Shown here: positions 1 to 7,963 of the stretch, piece by piece
How the letters are laid out: each line of letters opens with the position of its first letter
How positions within the stretch are numbered: position 1 is the stretch's first letter
Source of the DNA: Planctomycetota bacterium
GTDB taxonomy: Bacteria > Planctomycetota > UBA11346
Reading direction: 5' to 3'
DNA: 15,510 bases
Assembly: GCA_024641365.1 (NCBI GenBank)
Contig: JAHEDF010000034.1
Span: 1 to 15,510, forward strand
Program-made: the position numbers and the translations under genes
Notes under the pieces: model-generated
Seen by the model: only the letters and a program-made list of their open reading frames with translations
What the model was told of the DNA's origin: nothing
Database searches by the model: none

Positions 1-47
1 CTAATAATCGCGTTTTTCCCTGAAAAATACGTTTAATTGAATACAGA

Positions 48-184
48 TTAACCGCAGAGGGCGCAGAGGGCGCAGAGGGAATTTATAAAAGATTTTGGCT
101 CATTCCATTGCCTTTAAATGTCAATAAACGGTAATTTTTATTGTAGATTTGTTGAAAAACCCTCTCTGCGCCCGCTGCGGTTAA
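48..184. repeat. Inverted pair of 9-nt-unit repeats upstream of the DAHP synthase gene
   Basis: The left arm (48-79) reads TTAACC followed by three tandem copies of a 9-nt unit of the form GCAGAGGGC. The right arm (160-184) is its reverse complement, with one unit fewer and one substitution in the first 21 nt; both outer ends carry TTAA. The arms are separated by about 80 nt of AT-rich DNA. This is a noncoding, MITE-like or REP-like palindromic element. The same kind of 9-nt unit recurs in the repeat region at 11898-12520. A small reverse-strand ORF across it has no coding features. Nothing else is recognisable in bases 1-209. Confidence 0.8.
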
Positions 185-269
185 TTGTCTTTTCTCTATG
201 CAAGGGTGAATGAATTGGTACTTGGCAGCGCGTAAATGTGGGCCAACGTCTGCGCCCCGGAAACGACTC

Positions 270-1331
270 ATGCGCTATCAGACTGACGACCTTCGTATCG
301 ACAAACTCAAACCGTTACTGCCGCCAGCGATTTTAATGGAAGAATTGCCGGTCAGTGAACGCGCTTCGACGATCGTGGCATTGGCTCGCCAAGTGGTGAC
401 GCGTATTTTACGTGGTGAAGATGATCGTTTAGTCGTGGTAGTTGGACCGTGTTCCGTTCACGATTTGGAAGCCGCCGAAGAATACGCGCAAAAATTAAGT
501 GCGCTTGCGAGTGAAGTCGACAAAGAATTATACATCGTCATGCGTGTCTATTTTGAAAAACCACGCACCACAGTGGGATGGAAAGGATTAATTAATGACC
601 CTCATTTAGATGGATCATTTTCTATTAATGAGGGCCTGCGCAAAGGTCGTCGTTTATTACGAGATCTTGCTGAAAGTGGCATGCCATGTGGTTGTGAGTT
701 TTTAGACCCTATTAGCCCACAATTTTTTGCTGACTTAGTAAGTTGGGGAGCAATCGGCGCCCGCACTACAGAATCACAAGTTCATCGTGAACTAGCCTCT
801 GGATTATCGGTGCCGTTAGGATTTAAAAATGGCACCGACGGTAATTTGCAAATTTGTATTGATGCCATTCATGCCGCTGCCAACCCGCATCACTTTTTAT
901 CCGTGACGAAAGAAGGTCTCGCTGCGATTGTTGCTACCCGAGGTAACCCTGACTGTCATGTTATTTTGCGCGGCTCTAATAAAGGGCCTAATTACAGCGT
1001 CGAAGATGTCGCTGCTACCAGTGACAAATTAATTAAAAGCGGATTGCCTGCGCGCATCATGATTGATTGTTCACATGGCAACAGTTCAAAAGATTATCGG
1101 AAACAACCAGAAGTTGCCGCGCATATCGCAGCACAACTTGAAAATGGTAATGCTAATATTTTTGGTGTAATGATGGAAAGTCATTTAGTTGCTGGCCGTC
1201 AAGATTTAAAAGAGGGCTGCACGCTCACCTACGGTCAAAGTATTACGGATGGTTGTTTAGGATGGGACGAAACCGTTCCGGTCATTCATCAATTAGCTGA
1301 AGCGGTTCGTAAGCGCCGTACTCGTAAATAA
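270..1331 (+). CDS. aroG: 3-deoxy-7-phosphoheptulonate (DAHP) synthase, class I AroG type
   Basis: This enzyme condenses phosphoenolpyruvate with erythrose 4-phosphate, the first committed step of the shikimate pathway, in the cytoplasm. The 353-residue product aligns almost end to end with E. coli AroG from memory. It begins MRYQTDDLRI and contains GPCSVHD (metal ligand Cys61), RVYFEKPRTTVGWKG (92-106), GARTTESQVHRELASGLS (163-180), FKNGTDG (185-191) and CSHGNSSK (267-274). Residues that form the phenylalanine pocket in AroG (Pro150, Ser180, Phe209, Ser211) are kept at the same numbering, so feedback control by an aromatic amino acid is likely, with phenylalanine the best guess. An ATG 60 nt upstream (210) is in frame, but the 20 residues it adds have no counterpart in the family, so 270 is chosen. 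No clear Shine-Dalgarno precedes it. The rluA-like gene starts 34 nt after its stop. Confidence 0.97.
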   Translation: MRYQTDDLRIDKLKPLLPPAILMEELPVSERASTIVALARQVVTRILRGEDDRLVVVVGPCSVHDLEAAEEYAQKLSALASEVDKELYIVMRVYFEKPRTTVGWKGLINDPHLDGSFSINEGLRKGRRLLRDLAESGMPCGCEFLDPISPQFFADLVSWGAIGARTTESQVHRELASGLSVPLGFKNGTDGNLQICIDAIHAAANPHHFLSVTKEGLAAIVATRGNPDCHVILRGSNKGPNYSVEDVAATSDKLIKSGLPARIMIDCSHGNSSKDYRKQPEVAAHIAAQLENGNANIFGVMMESHLVAGRQDLKEGCTLTYGQSITDGCLGWDETVPVIHQLAEAVRKRRTRK

Positions 1332-1365
1332 TTCACCGCACACATAATCGCGAGCGAATTCACCC

Positions 1366-2490
1366 ATGGTTGATGAAGCTGAAGCTGAAGCGATTCGTAA
1401 TGAAGTACCGGTCGAGCGCGTTTTGACCAGCACCCATCGCATTTTGAAATTTCGTGTGGGTCGTTTGCATGGCCGTGATTGGCGTTTAGATAAATATTTA
1501 GCTGCCATACTGCCTACCCTTTCACGTACATTAATTAAAAAATGGATTGAGCGCGGGTCCGCAACCGTTGACGGCGAAGTTGTACACGGACGTCCGCAAT
1601 TACGTCCAGGGCAATATGTTATTTTAGAAGCACCGCTACCAGAACGCGATGAAGACCGGGGTTACGCCCAAGATCTAGAAATTCTCTATCAGGATAAATG
1701 GTTATTAGCCGCCAATAAACCACCTGGACAATTATCACATCAGGCTGGTCGCACCATGACCGGCACCTTATTAAATCAGGTGCAAGATTGGTTTGAAGCG
1801 AAAGGTGGCGATCCACAACATGTCCGTTTAATTAATCGCATCGATCGAGATACCTCCGGCATTGTGTTATTATCACTCGATGTCAAAGCGCATGCGGTGG
1901 TAAGCCAAGCCATGGAAGCGCGCGATCTCGAAAAAGAATATCGCGCTATTTGTCATAATATACCAACGGACGAACATGGTGATTGGCGTGATCCGATTGG
2001 CGAAGGTCCTGCCGAATCTATAACACGTGTCGTGCGTGATGATGGTCAACCATGCCATACTGAATTTTTTGTCTTAGAACACACACCTACCAGCCAACCG
2101 CAAGTATTTTCATTATTAAAATTATTATTACACACTGGTCGCCAGCATCAAATTCGTGTACATGCGTCGCATAATGGCTGTCCTTTAGTTGGTGACTGGG
2201 TTTATGGCACACCTTGTCAGGAGCTCAGTGGCCAAGCATTACATGCCGCTGTCATGGAATTTGCACATCCATTTGAAAAACGCACTTTACGTATTGAAGC
2301 ACCATTACCGCACCGCTTAAAAATGCTGTGGCGCCAATTAATGAATGGACAGCTCCCTACGTTACTTGAACTCAGTGATGAGCAACGATCCAAATTAGGT
2401 CTGGTCACAGATACATCTAACGACATTAAGCGGCCGAGTTGGTTAACCGTTGAAGAATTTGAACAATTACGGCGCGAAGCTGGGGAATAG
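1366..2490 (+). CDS. RluA/RluD-family pseudouridine synthase
   Basis: Predicted to isomerise specific uridines in rRNA or tRNA to pseudouridine. The 374-residue protein has an N-terminal S4 RNA-binding domain (about 38-95: WRLDKYLAAILPTLSRTLIK, then IERGSATVDG). The RluA catalytic domain follows, with AANKPPGQLSH (115-125), the active-site motif NRIDRDTSG (157-165, catalytic Asp160) and LLLHTGRQHQIRVH. The usual HRLD reads NRID here, a mild departure, but the Asp and downstream pattern are intact. About 45 residues after the catalytic domain (from roughly 330) form a tail, ending in PSWLTVEEFEQLRREAGE, that I do not recognise from RluA or RluD. Start ATG 1366 has no evident Shine-Dalgarno. 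The first ~37 residues precede the S4 domain, so the true start could be slightly later. Substrate site cannot be assigned. Confidence 0.92.
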   Translation: MVDEAEAEAIRNEVPVERVLTSTHRILKFRVGRLHGRDWRLDKYLAAILPTLSRTLIKKWIERGSATVDGEVVHGRPQLRPGQYVILEAPLPERDEDRGYAQDLEILYQDKWLLAANKPPGQLSHQAGRTMTGTLLNQVQDWFEAKGGDPQHVRLINRIDRDTSGIVLLSLDVKAHAVVSQAMEARDLEKEYRAICHNIPTDEHGDWRDPIGEGPAESITRVVRDDGQPCHTEFFVLEHTPTSQPQVFSLLKLLLHTGRQHQIRVHASHNGCPLVGDWVYGTPCQELSGQALHAAVMEFAHPFEKRTLRIEAPLPHRLKMLWRQLMNGQLPTLLELSDEQRSKLGLVTDTSNDIKRPSWLTVEEFEQLRREAGE

Positions 2491-2602
2491 TCCCGGCATG
2501 TTGCTCTCACGCACAAAATGAGTGCCCTGCACACCTGCACAAAAGCATGGCGCATCCTATTTCACCGCTAGGCAGCGTTTGTAAGTGCCATACGTTGGGA
2601 CC

Positions 2603-2848
2603 ATGCACATCCAAATTCGTTTGATTTCTTTATTAGAAGAAGCCGCCAATAGTTTCGAACAATTGGAAACCTTGGCTAATCGTACCTTGGCGCAAATTCC
2701 TGGCGAACAGGTCGAAGAGGTCGAATTACGCACTATTGAGCGCGATTACCTCAATAACGAAAATGAACAGGGCAGCGAAATGGATCATGTGGTCGTCATT
2801 CGTTATCGCACTGATCAAATTGAAGATGACGGAACAGCGTTAATTTAA
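2603..2848 (+). CDS. Small acidic protein of unknown function
   Basis: An 81-residue product beginning MHIQIRLISLLEEAANSF, rich in Glu and Asp, with no signal peptide, membrane segment or cysteine. The apparent pattern is a strand, a long helix (about 10-35), a strand (about 39-48) and a strand (about 61-68, VVVIRYRTD). This suggests a small alpha/beta fold, but I do not recognise the family. A GTG at 2585 is in frame and would add six residues. ATG 2603 is preferred because GGGA (2597-2600) lies just before it, although the 2-nt spacing is poor. The gene sits on the same strand between the pseudouridine synthase and the kinase and may belong to either transcript. The 143 nt that follow (2849-2991) contain no gene. 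Confidence 0.65.
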   Translation: MHIQIRLISLLEEAANSFEQLETLANRTLAQIPGEQVEEVELRTIERDYLNNENEQGSEMDHVVVIRYRTDQIEDDGTALI

Positions 2849-2991
2849 TCACGTTGTTTTGTATCCAGGATTCAAACGTATCTCACTTTTTTGGGTGTTG
2901 GTTTTGGCCTACAATTGATTTACGCCAGCGGCTTACAAACGGTGGTGAGATCGGTTTTGCTTATTAACCTGCGACCGCGAGCAATAGCGAC

Positions 2992-5900
2992 GTGGCTAAC
3001 GAAGAGAAACAAAAAAAAACACCAGGCTTAGCGAAACACGACAGTGCTTCGCAAGAAACAGCTATTGTCTACGTACCAGTCAATCGTTTAGCAAAAGTTG
3101 ATGCCATCGATATAAATACGCCAATCGCTAATCGCGTATTAAATCATGATAAAGCACTCGCCCCCACTACCAAACACACTAAAGATGACACGGTGGTCAT
3201 GACAAGCGTCATGGGGCAAAAAAAAGATGCGACGTCAAGAACTAATGAAACTATAGCGACCTCTGTTCTCAGACGATTACATGGTAGTGACAGTGATGAT
3301 TTATTTGCTGCCGCACTCAAATCAAAACAAACATCATTAATTAACAGCGATAATCCTCGCTTTACTATGATTGGGAAACTTGGTGAAGGTTCGCAAGGCA
3401 TCGTCTATCGCGTTAATGATCGCGACACTCATCGTGAAGTTGCCTGCAAAGTATTATCATACGCGACAACTGATCCGGAAGAAATTAGCCGTTTTATTCA
3501 CGAAGCACAAGTAACCGCACAATTAGAACATCCCGGTATTGTTCCAATTCACGATTTAGGTGAATTACGTGACGGAACCGTTTATTACACCATGAAGCGG
3601 ATCGATGGGAAAAGTTTAGATGATATTTTAGTCGCCAATAAACATCAATTAGAACGGCGTTTTGAATTAATGCAGATATTTATACGTATCTGCGAAACTG
3701 TGGCTTTTGCCCACAGTCGTGGTGTAGTTCATCGTGATTTAAAACCGCGCAATATTATGGTTGGACAATTCGGTGAAGTGTTGGTGGTAGATTGGGGTTT
3801 AGCAAAAGTAGTAAATTGTCCCGATGTTGCGCGACCCATGGCTAGTATGCGTACGTTTCCTGAAGCGGATGCCTATCGCACGTTAAATGGGACTGCGGTA
3901 GGAACCCCTGCCTATATGTCGCCTGAGCAAGCCATGGGTGAAGTCGATACACTAGATAGACGTTGTGATATTTATTCGCTTGGTGTTATTTTGTATGAAA
4001 TATTATGTGGTGAATCGCCGTATGTGCGTGGTGAAGCACGAAAAGTTATGCATCAAGTCAGTCACGGCATGTGGACCAAATTAGATCAACGGCCCGCTGG
4101 TGCGAAATTACCACGTGCCTTAATCGCAATTGTTCATCGTGCGATGGCTTTTGAACGTAATGATCGTTATAGTTTAGTTGACGATTTTGCAGCTGATTTA
4201 CGAACCTATTTAGCTGGTGGTGCCGTCAGCGCTTATTCGGAAACAACCGTTGAAAAAATAGGTCGCTATATTTCGCATCATCGACGACAAGTTCGTGCAA
4301 TTGCTATTACGGCGATGTGTGCTGTAACTATTGTATTAGGCATCATATTCTCGCAATGGTACGAAGAAGAACAAATTATTAATAAGCTACGCATTGATTT
4401 ACAAGCAAGCCTTGAATTAAATAAATTTTCTGACGCTAAGAAAATCAGCGATGCCATTTTAAATTTACGCCCAGATGATCGTAATATTATGCGCTTAATT
4501 CCACGCATTGAAAACGGGTTAAAACAATTAGAAGCGCAACAGTTTGCAGAGAAAAAAGACTCTGAAGCAAAACGCCTTATTTTAGAAGCGGGAGATCTAG
4601 CTGCTTTTAACACCATTGAAAGCTTACAGAAAGCCAGCGAAAAATATATGCAGGCCATAGGCCTTGTCCCTAATGATGAATCAGTTGCTAATTTATATAG
4701 ACAAGCAATTAATAGCTTGGCTCAATTACAACAGAAAAAAGCTGATGATGATAAAAAGGACAGAAAAATTAAGGCGGGAATTGGCCTTATGAATGATGCG
4801 CTGAAAAGTTTAGCTTTTGTTCAGCCATTAAAATTGGAACTAATTGCCTTTCAGAAAGAACACCGATATTTAGCTGGCTTAATTCGCAATGTTGATGATC
4901 CAAACATGCGTCTGCATTTACATGAATTAGAAAATGCCATCGAAGACAAAAAAAAATCTATTGGACTAGCTGAAGGTCGGGTTGCATTACTTTTGGATAA
5001 GGCCCAGTTAAATGCCCCTGATAATCAAGAAGTCAGCTCTGCATTTGCAGAATATTTTTATAATAGATTTCTTTATTTTGAATCCAAAGGCGATATCATA
5101 AATGCAACCGACGCAGAAGCGCGCGTGCGCAAGTTTGATGCTAATAAATTAGAATATAACGAGAGATTACAAGGCCTTGCTCGAGTAAAGGCTAAAAACA
5201 AGCAGTCCCTGACGTTACAATTATTAGAAGAAGGTATTGATCGCACCTTGTCGCCTGCTGCTGGTGATGCAGGAAAAAAAATCACGGTGCCTGTTGATAC
5301 CGAACTCATTGTTGAGCGTGGTCGTTATTTATTACAAAACGAACATGGCGACATCACCGCTCTTCATATCAAGCGCGGCGATTCCTTGCTCTTAGAATTT
5401 CCCGTGCATGCACCATTACCACCTGGCGTTGCATTTATACTTGGCGGTAAAATTGCAGATGCAGAAGGTCTCCCTTTTGATGACGTTAAATCATTTGGCT
5501 TATGTACCCATGAAATAACTTGCGGCGAATGGCTAACCTTTCTGAATGATCCCGAAACGCTAGCGACGATAAATGCGGCTGAACGCGCTGGGTCGACAAT
5601 TTTGGTGCCACGACTTAATAATCAGCCACTCTGGGAACGAAACATGGATGGGATCTATCAATTTCCTGCTCATGAAACCACTGATGGTATTTTTTCCTCT
5701 ACCTGGCCAATTACCTGCATAAGTGGGCGAGATGCGATGGCCTATGCGCGGTGGCGATCTAAGCGCGATAAGCTCCCATGGCGACTACCGACAAACGGCG
5801 AATGGCTTTTGGCTGCCCAAAGTGGTGATGGCCGCCTCTATTCCTGGGGGATGCGTGCCGATTTGTCATTTAGTGCGACTACGCAAGACCAACTGAGTGA

Positions 5901-6147
5901 GCGGTGGTGTCAAATACCGGTCGGTTCGTACCTGCGTGATCAAACCGTGCATGGCGTTTTCGACCTCTGCGGCTCAGTGGCGGAGTTTGTATTGGATGTA
6001 GGCGTCGTCAGACAGGCTGCTGGTGGCTGCCATAAGGATCGACTTACTGAAAATTTTACGGTATACTCGCGTCACGATGTTCAAGACACCGACACGAAGA
6101 CCGGTATCGGACTTCGCTTGGCTTTAACTTTAAAATCAGATCAATAA
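2992..6147 (+). CDS. Transmembrane Ser/Thr protein kinase with C-terminal FGE-sulfatase-like domain
   Basis: A 1051-residue Hanks-type kinase. Residues 1-120 are polar and low in structure. The kinase domain spans about 125-410: glycine loop GEGSQGIVY (131-139), Lys153 in VACKVL, helix-C Glu171, HRDLKPRN (247-254), DWG in place of DFG (267-269, common in planctomycete kinases) and GTPAYMSPE (304-312). All catalytic residues are present, so it should be active. A basic stretch (HHRRQVR) precedes one membrane helix (about 436-455), placing the kinase inside and the remainder outside. Residues 460-800 are helical, coiled-coil or TPR-like. From about 815 there is an FGE-sulfatase (SUMF1-like) module: FGLCTHEITCGEW, WRLPTNGEWLLAA (930-942), YSWG, VHGVFDLCGSVAEFV and GIGLRLAL. 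The cysteine pair of true formylglycine-generating enzymes (GGSxxCHRSYC region) is not conserved, so this is probably a binding module. GTG 2992 is the only start before Met70 given an in-frame stop at 2965. No Shine-Dalgarno is seen. Confidence 0.93.
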   Translation: MANEEKQKKTPGLAKHDSASQETAIVYVPVNRLAKVDAIDINTPIANRVLNHDKALAPTTKHTKDDTVVMTSVMGQKKDATSRTNETIATSVLRRLHGSDSDDLFAAALKSKQTSLINSDNPRFTMIGKLGEGSQGIVYRVNDRDTHREVACKVLSYATTDPEEISRFIHEAQVTAQLEHPGIVPIHDLGELRDGTVYYTMKRIDGKSLDDILVANKHQLERRFELMQIFIRICETVAFAHSRGVVHRDLKPRNIMVGQFGEVLVVDWGLAKVVNCPDVARPMASMRTFPEADAYRTLNGTAVGTPAYMSPEQAMGEVDTLDRRCDIYSLGVILYEILCGESPYVRGEARKVMHQVSHGMWTKLDQRPAGAKLPRALIAIVHRAMAFERNDRYSLVDDFAADLRTYLAGGAVSAYSETTVEKIGRYISHHRRQVRAIAITAMCAVTIVLGIIFSQWYEEEQIINKLRIDLQASLELNKFSDAKKISDAILNLRPDDRNIMRLIPRIENGLKQLEAQQFAEKKDSEAKRLILEAGDLAAFNTIESLQKASEKYMQAIGLVPNDESVANLYRQAINSLAQLQQKKADDDKKDRKIKAGIGLMNDALKSLAFVQPLKLELIAFQKEHRYLAGLIRNVDDPNMRLHLHELENAIEDKKKSIGLAEGRVALLLDKAQLNAPDNQEVSSAFAEYFYNRFLYFESKGDIINATDAEARVRKFDANKLEYNERLQGLARVKAKNKQSLTLQLLEEGIDRTLSPAAGDAGKKITVPVDTELIVERGRYLLQNEHGDITALHIKRGDSLLLEFPVHAPLPPGVAFILGGKIADAEGLPFDDVKSFGLCTHEITCGEWLTFLNDPETLATINAAERAGSTILVPRLNNQPLWERNMDGIYQFPAHETTDGIFSSTWPITCISGRDAMAYARWRSKRDKLPWRLPTNGEWLLAAQSGDGRLYSWGMRADLSFSATTQDQLSERWCQIPVGSYLRDQTVHGVFDLCGSVAEFVLDVGVVRQAAGGCHKDRLTENFTVYSRHDVQDTDTKTGIGLRLALTLKSDQ

Positions 6148-6151
6148 GTTT

Positions 6152-6155
6152 GGAG
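6152..6155 (+). promoter_or_regulatory. Ribosome binding site of the binding-protein gene
   Basis: GGAG lies 9 nt before ATG 6165, in the 17-nt gap after the kinase stop. It favours ATG 6165 over an in-frame TTG at 6150 that would place five extra residues before the signal peptide. Confidence 0.7.
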
Positions 6156-6164
6156 AACTCTACT

Positions 6165-7151
6165 ATGCGATCTTTTATCCTGTGCGTAGTCCTAGCTGTT
6201 TTTACGCTGTCAGCTGACGCAGCGGAACAAACCCGCACCTATAAAATTGGTATGTGTCCATGGATTGCCTGGGCACCAGTCAACATTGCCGATGTCAAAG
6301 AGCTGTGGAAGAAGCGCGGCATTAATGTGCAAGTGGTTAATCAACTCGGTGAAGACACCGGCGCTATAGAACAAAAGCGCGTCGACCTCGCCATTGATAT
6401 GATTGGTAATTTTATCGGTCTGCAACAAAAGGGCATTGACGTTACCATTTTAGCGGAACTCGATTGGTCAAATGGCGGTGATAAAATTATTTCCCATAAT
6501 AAAACCACACCAACTAAAAAAGGCGACACCATTGGCGTTTATCATAATGACCCGGCTGTCATGATGTTATTGGCTCATTACTTAAAGAGCCACAATTTAA
6601 CTTTAAGTGATGTTAAAGTTGTCGAATATGACCCGGCTGAATTAAACGGTCATTTTATTACGAATGCTTTATCAACTATTATTACCTATGAGCCCTATTC
6701 ATTAGATGCTGAAAAATCTGGCGGTGCGGTCGTGGCTACATCGGCCACCTTCCCTGGCTGTATGCCTGAAGGATTCGGAGGACGCCGTGAAGCAATTGCC
6801 GCCATTCCTAAGGAAGACTTAAAGAAAATTATCGCTGGCTGGTTAGAAGCCGTCGCATGGAGTCGTGATCCGGCTAATTTTAAAGAATATTGTGAAATCG
6901 TGAATAAACACACCTTTGCAGAACCAACTCCCTATGACGGTGATGCGATTAAAGACATGCTGACCAATGTCAGTATTCATGACTTGGTTACCTTAAAAGC
7001 ACGCAACACCGCTGGTGGCGGATTATCAAGCTTTATTGATGAGACACGGACCACCTTAAAAAATGCCTCTTTGCTCACCAAAGAATTCTCTGCTGCTGCT
7101 TTGGTCGATACAACCGCACTGCATGAAGTGTTGTCGGAATATAATAAATAA
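6165..7151 (+). CDS. Secreted NitT/TauT-type ABC substrate-binding protein (SsuA/THI5-like)
   Basis: A 328-residue periplasmic solute-binding protein. Residues 1-19 form a signal peptide (MRSFILCVVLAVFTLSADA, likely cut before AEQ). The mature part opens with KIGMCPWIAWAPVNIADVKE and continues with LWKKRGINVQVVN. This is the usual first lobe of the nitrate/taurine/pyrimidine-precursor binding family: a CPW-type opening, then a helix and strand, then GAIEQKRVDLAIDMIGNFI. The second lobe includes TIGVYHNDPA, ALSTIITYEPYS and EDLKKIIAGWLEAVAW. There is no lipobox. The start is 17 nt after the kinase stop, with a good GGAG, so the two are probably cotranscribed. No ABC permease or ATPase gene is adjacent: the next gene is convergent. 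It may serve a distant transporter or act as a receptor for the kinase. The ligand is unknown. Confidence 0.88.
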   Translation: MRSFILCVVLAVFTLSADAAEQTRTYKIGMCPWIAWAPVNIADVKELWKKRGINVQVVNQLGEDTGAIEQKRVDLAIDMIGNFIGLQQKGIDVTILAELDWSNGGDKIISHNKTTPTKKGDTIGVYHNDPAVMMLLAHYLKSHNLTLSDVKVVEYDPAELNGHFITNALSTIITYEPYSLDAEKSGGAVVATSATFPGCMPEGFGGRREAIAAIPKEDLKKIIAGWLEAVAWSRDPANFKEYCEIVNKHTFAEPTPYDGDAIKDMLTNVSIHDLVTLKARNTAGGGLSSFIDETRTTLKNASLLTKEFSAAALVDTTALHEVLSEYNK

Positions 7152-7174
7152 TTTCTGATTTTGCACATTACTAT

Positions 7175-7202
7175 CACTCACGTGGTAATTACCACGTGAG
7201 TG
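7175..7202. terminator. Perfect 28-bp palindrome between convergent genes, candidate bidirectional terminator
   Basis: Each 14-nt half reads CACTCACGTGGTAA on its own strand, with no spacer, so RNA from either strand could form the same stem. It begins 23 nt after the binding-protein stop, and the TAA of the convergent RsuA-family gene (7189-7191) lies at its centre. There is no clear T-run on either side, so intrinsic termination is plausible but not typical. It contains the E-box-like core CACGTG twice and could equally be a dyad bound by a protein. Confidence 0.55.
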
Positions 7203-7938
7203 GTTCATTTAGCACGGGATCTAATAAATGCTCTCGTTCCTCAACGCTCAGCGGACGACAGTCTCCTGGTTTCATATCAGCCGGCAATGTTAGGCCGCCA
7301 ATGCGATCACGATGTAACTGCGTAACGTAGCCGCCTAATGCAGCGATCATGCGCTTTACCTGATGATGACGACCTTCACAAATAAGTAAGCTACCAGCAT
7401 TTTTATTTTTGTCTGTCTTAAGTAATAAATATCCAGGCAAGCATGGCTTCGTGTCGTTATCAATTACTAAACCAGCGCGTACCCGCTCTATAGCATCTGC
7501 ACGTAAGTGTCCTGTATAATGAAATTGATATCGCTTCCAACGTTTTTGTTCGGGCGCTACAATGACTTGTGCCCAGGTACCTTCGATGGTGAGGAGTAAT
7601 AACCCGGTGGTATCACGGTCTAAGCGACCAATTGATTGTAAATTTGGGTGCAAATATTCACTCGGAATTGCATCATAGATATGTGGTCGGTCATGTGGGT
7701 CATGAGAACATGCTAAACCAGCGGGTTTAAAAAATAACAAAGTTCCGCAATCAATATCATCACAAATGTGACGGCCATCGACGGTAATTATATCAGCTGG
7801 GTATAACAGACGGTGATAGTTTTTGCATATTTTTTCATTCACACAAACATGCTGCTTATGAATTAATTGTCGCACTGCAGCCCATGTACCAACGCCCCGT
7901 CTGGTCAAAAAATAATCGAGTCGTTCATCGGCACGCAT
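7189..7938 (-). CDS. RsuA/RluB/RluE/RluF-family pseudouridine synthase
   Basis: A 249-residue enzyme predicted to make pseudouridine in rRNA. The N-terminal S4 domain covers about 5-55 (RLDYFLTRRGVGTWAAVRQL, then VCVNEK). The catalytic domain carries LLFFKPAGLACSHDP (67-81), the active-site motif GRLDRDTTGLLLLT (104-117, catalytic Asp107) and EGRHHQVKRMIAALGG near the end. All hallmark residues are present. A longer reading from 7992 would add 18 residues (MCWQCEWLL...) lacking any family match, so ATG at 7936-7938, giving MRADERLDYF, is preferred. No clear Shine-Dalgarno is seen. The start lies 25 bp from that of the divergent membrane-protein gene, and the stop is embedded in the palindrome at 7175-7202. 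The exact RNA target cannot be assigned. Confidence 0.93.
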   Translation of the reverse strand: MRADERLDYFLTRRGVGTWAAVRQLIHKQHVCVNEKICKNYHRLLYPADIITVDGRHICDDIDCGTLLFFKPAGLACSHDPHDRPHIYDAIPSEYLHPNLQSIGRLDRDTTGLLLLTIEGTWAQVIVAPEQKRWKRYQFHYTGHLRADAIERVRAGLVIDNDTKPCLPGYLLLKTDKNKNAGSLLICEGRHHQVKRMIAALGGYVTQLHRDRIGGLTLPADMKPGDCRPLSVEEREHLLDPVLNEPLTW

Positions 7939-7963
7939 GCACAACGGTCGGTTGGTGAGTAGC

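Noticed and set aside
48..184. CRISPR array or tandem-repeat locus
   Set aside because: The units are 9 nt, contiguous and inverted as two arms, with no spacers and no cas genes.
210..269. In-frame ATG at 210 giving a 20-residue N-terminal extension of the DAHP synthase
   Set aside because: The added residues have no counterpart in AroG-type enzymes, which begin at the position equivalent to ATG 270.
83..271. 62-residue reverse-strand frame across the first repeat pair
   Set aside because: It is made largely of the inverted repeat and has no protein-like features.
2887..2915. Promoter before the kinase (T-rich -35 region and TACAAT at 2910)
   Set aside because: TACAAT is a fair -10 but no acceptable -35 lies at 16-18 nt, so it was not listed as a feature.
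5437..6147. Functional formylglycine-generating enzyme activity in the kinase C-terminus
   Set aside because: The cysteine pair required for catalysis is not conserved in the GGCHKDRL segment, and no sulfatase gene is nearby.
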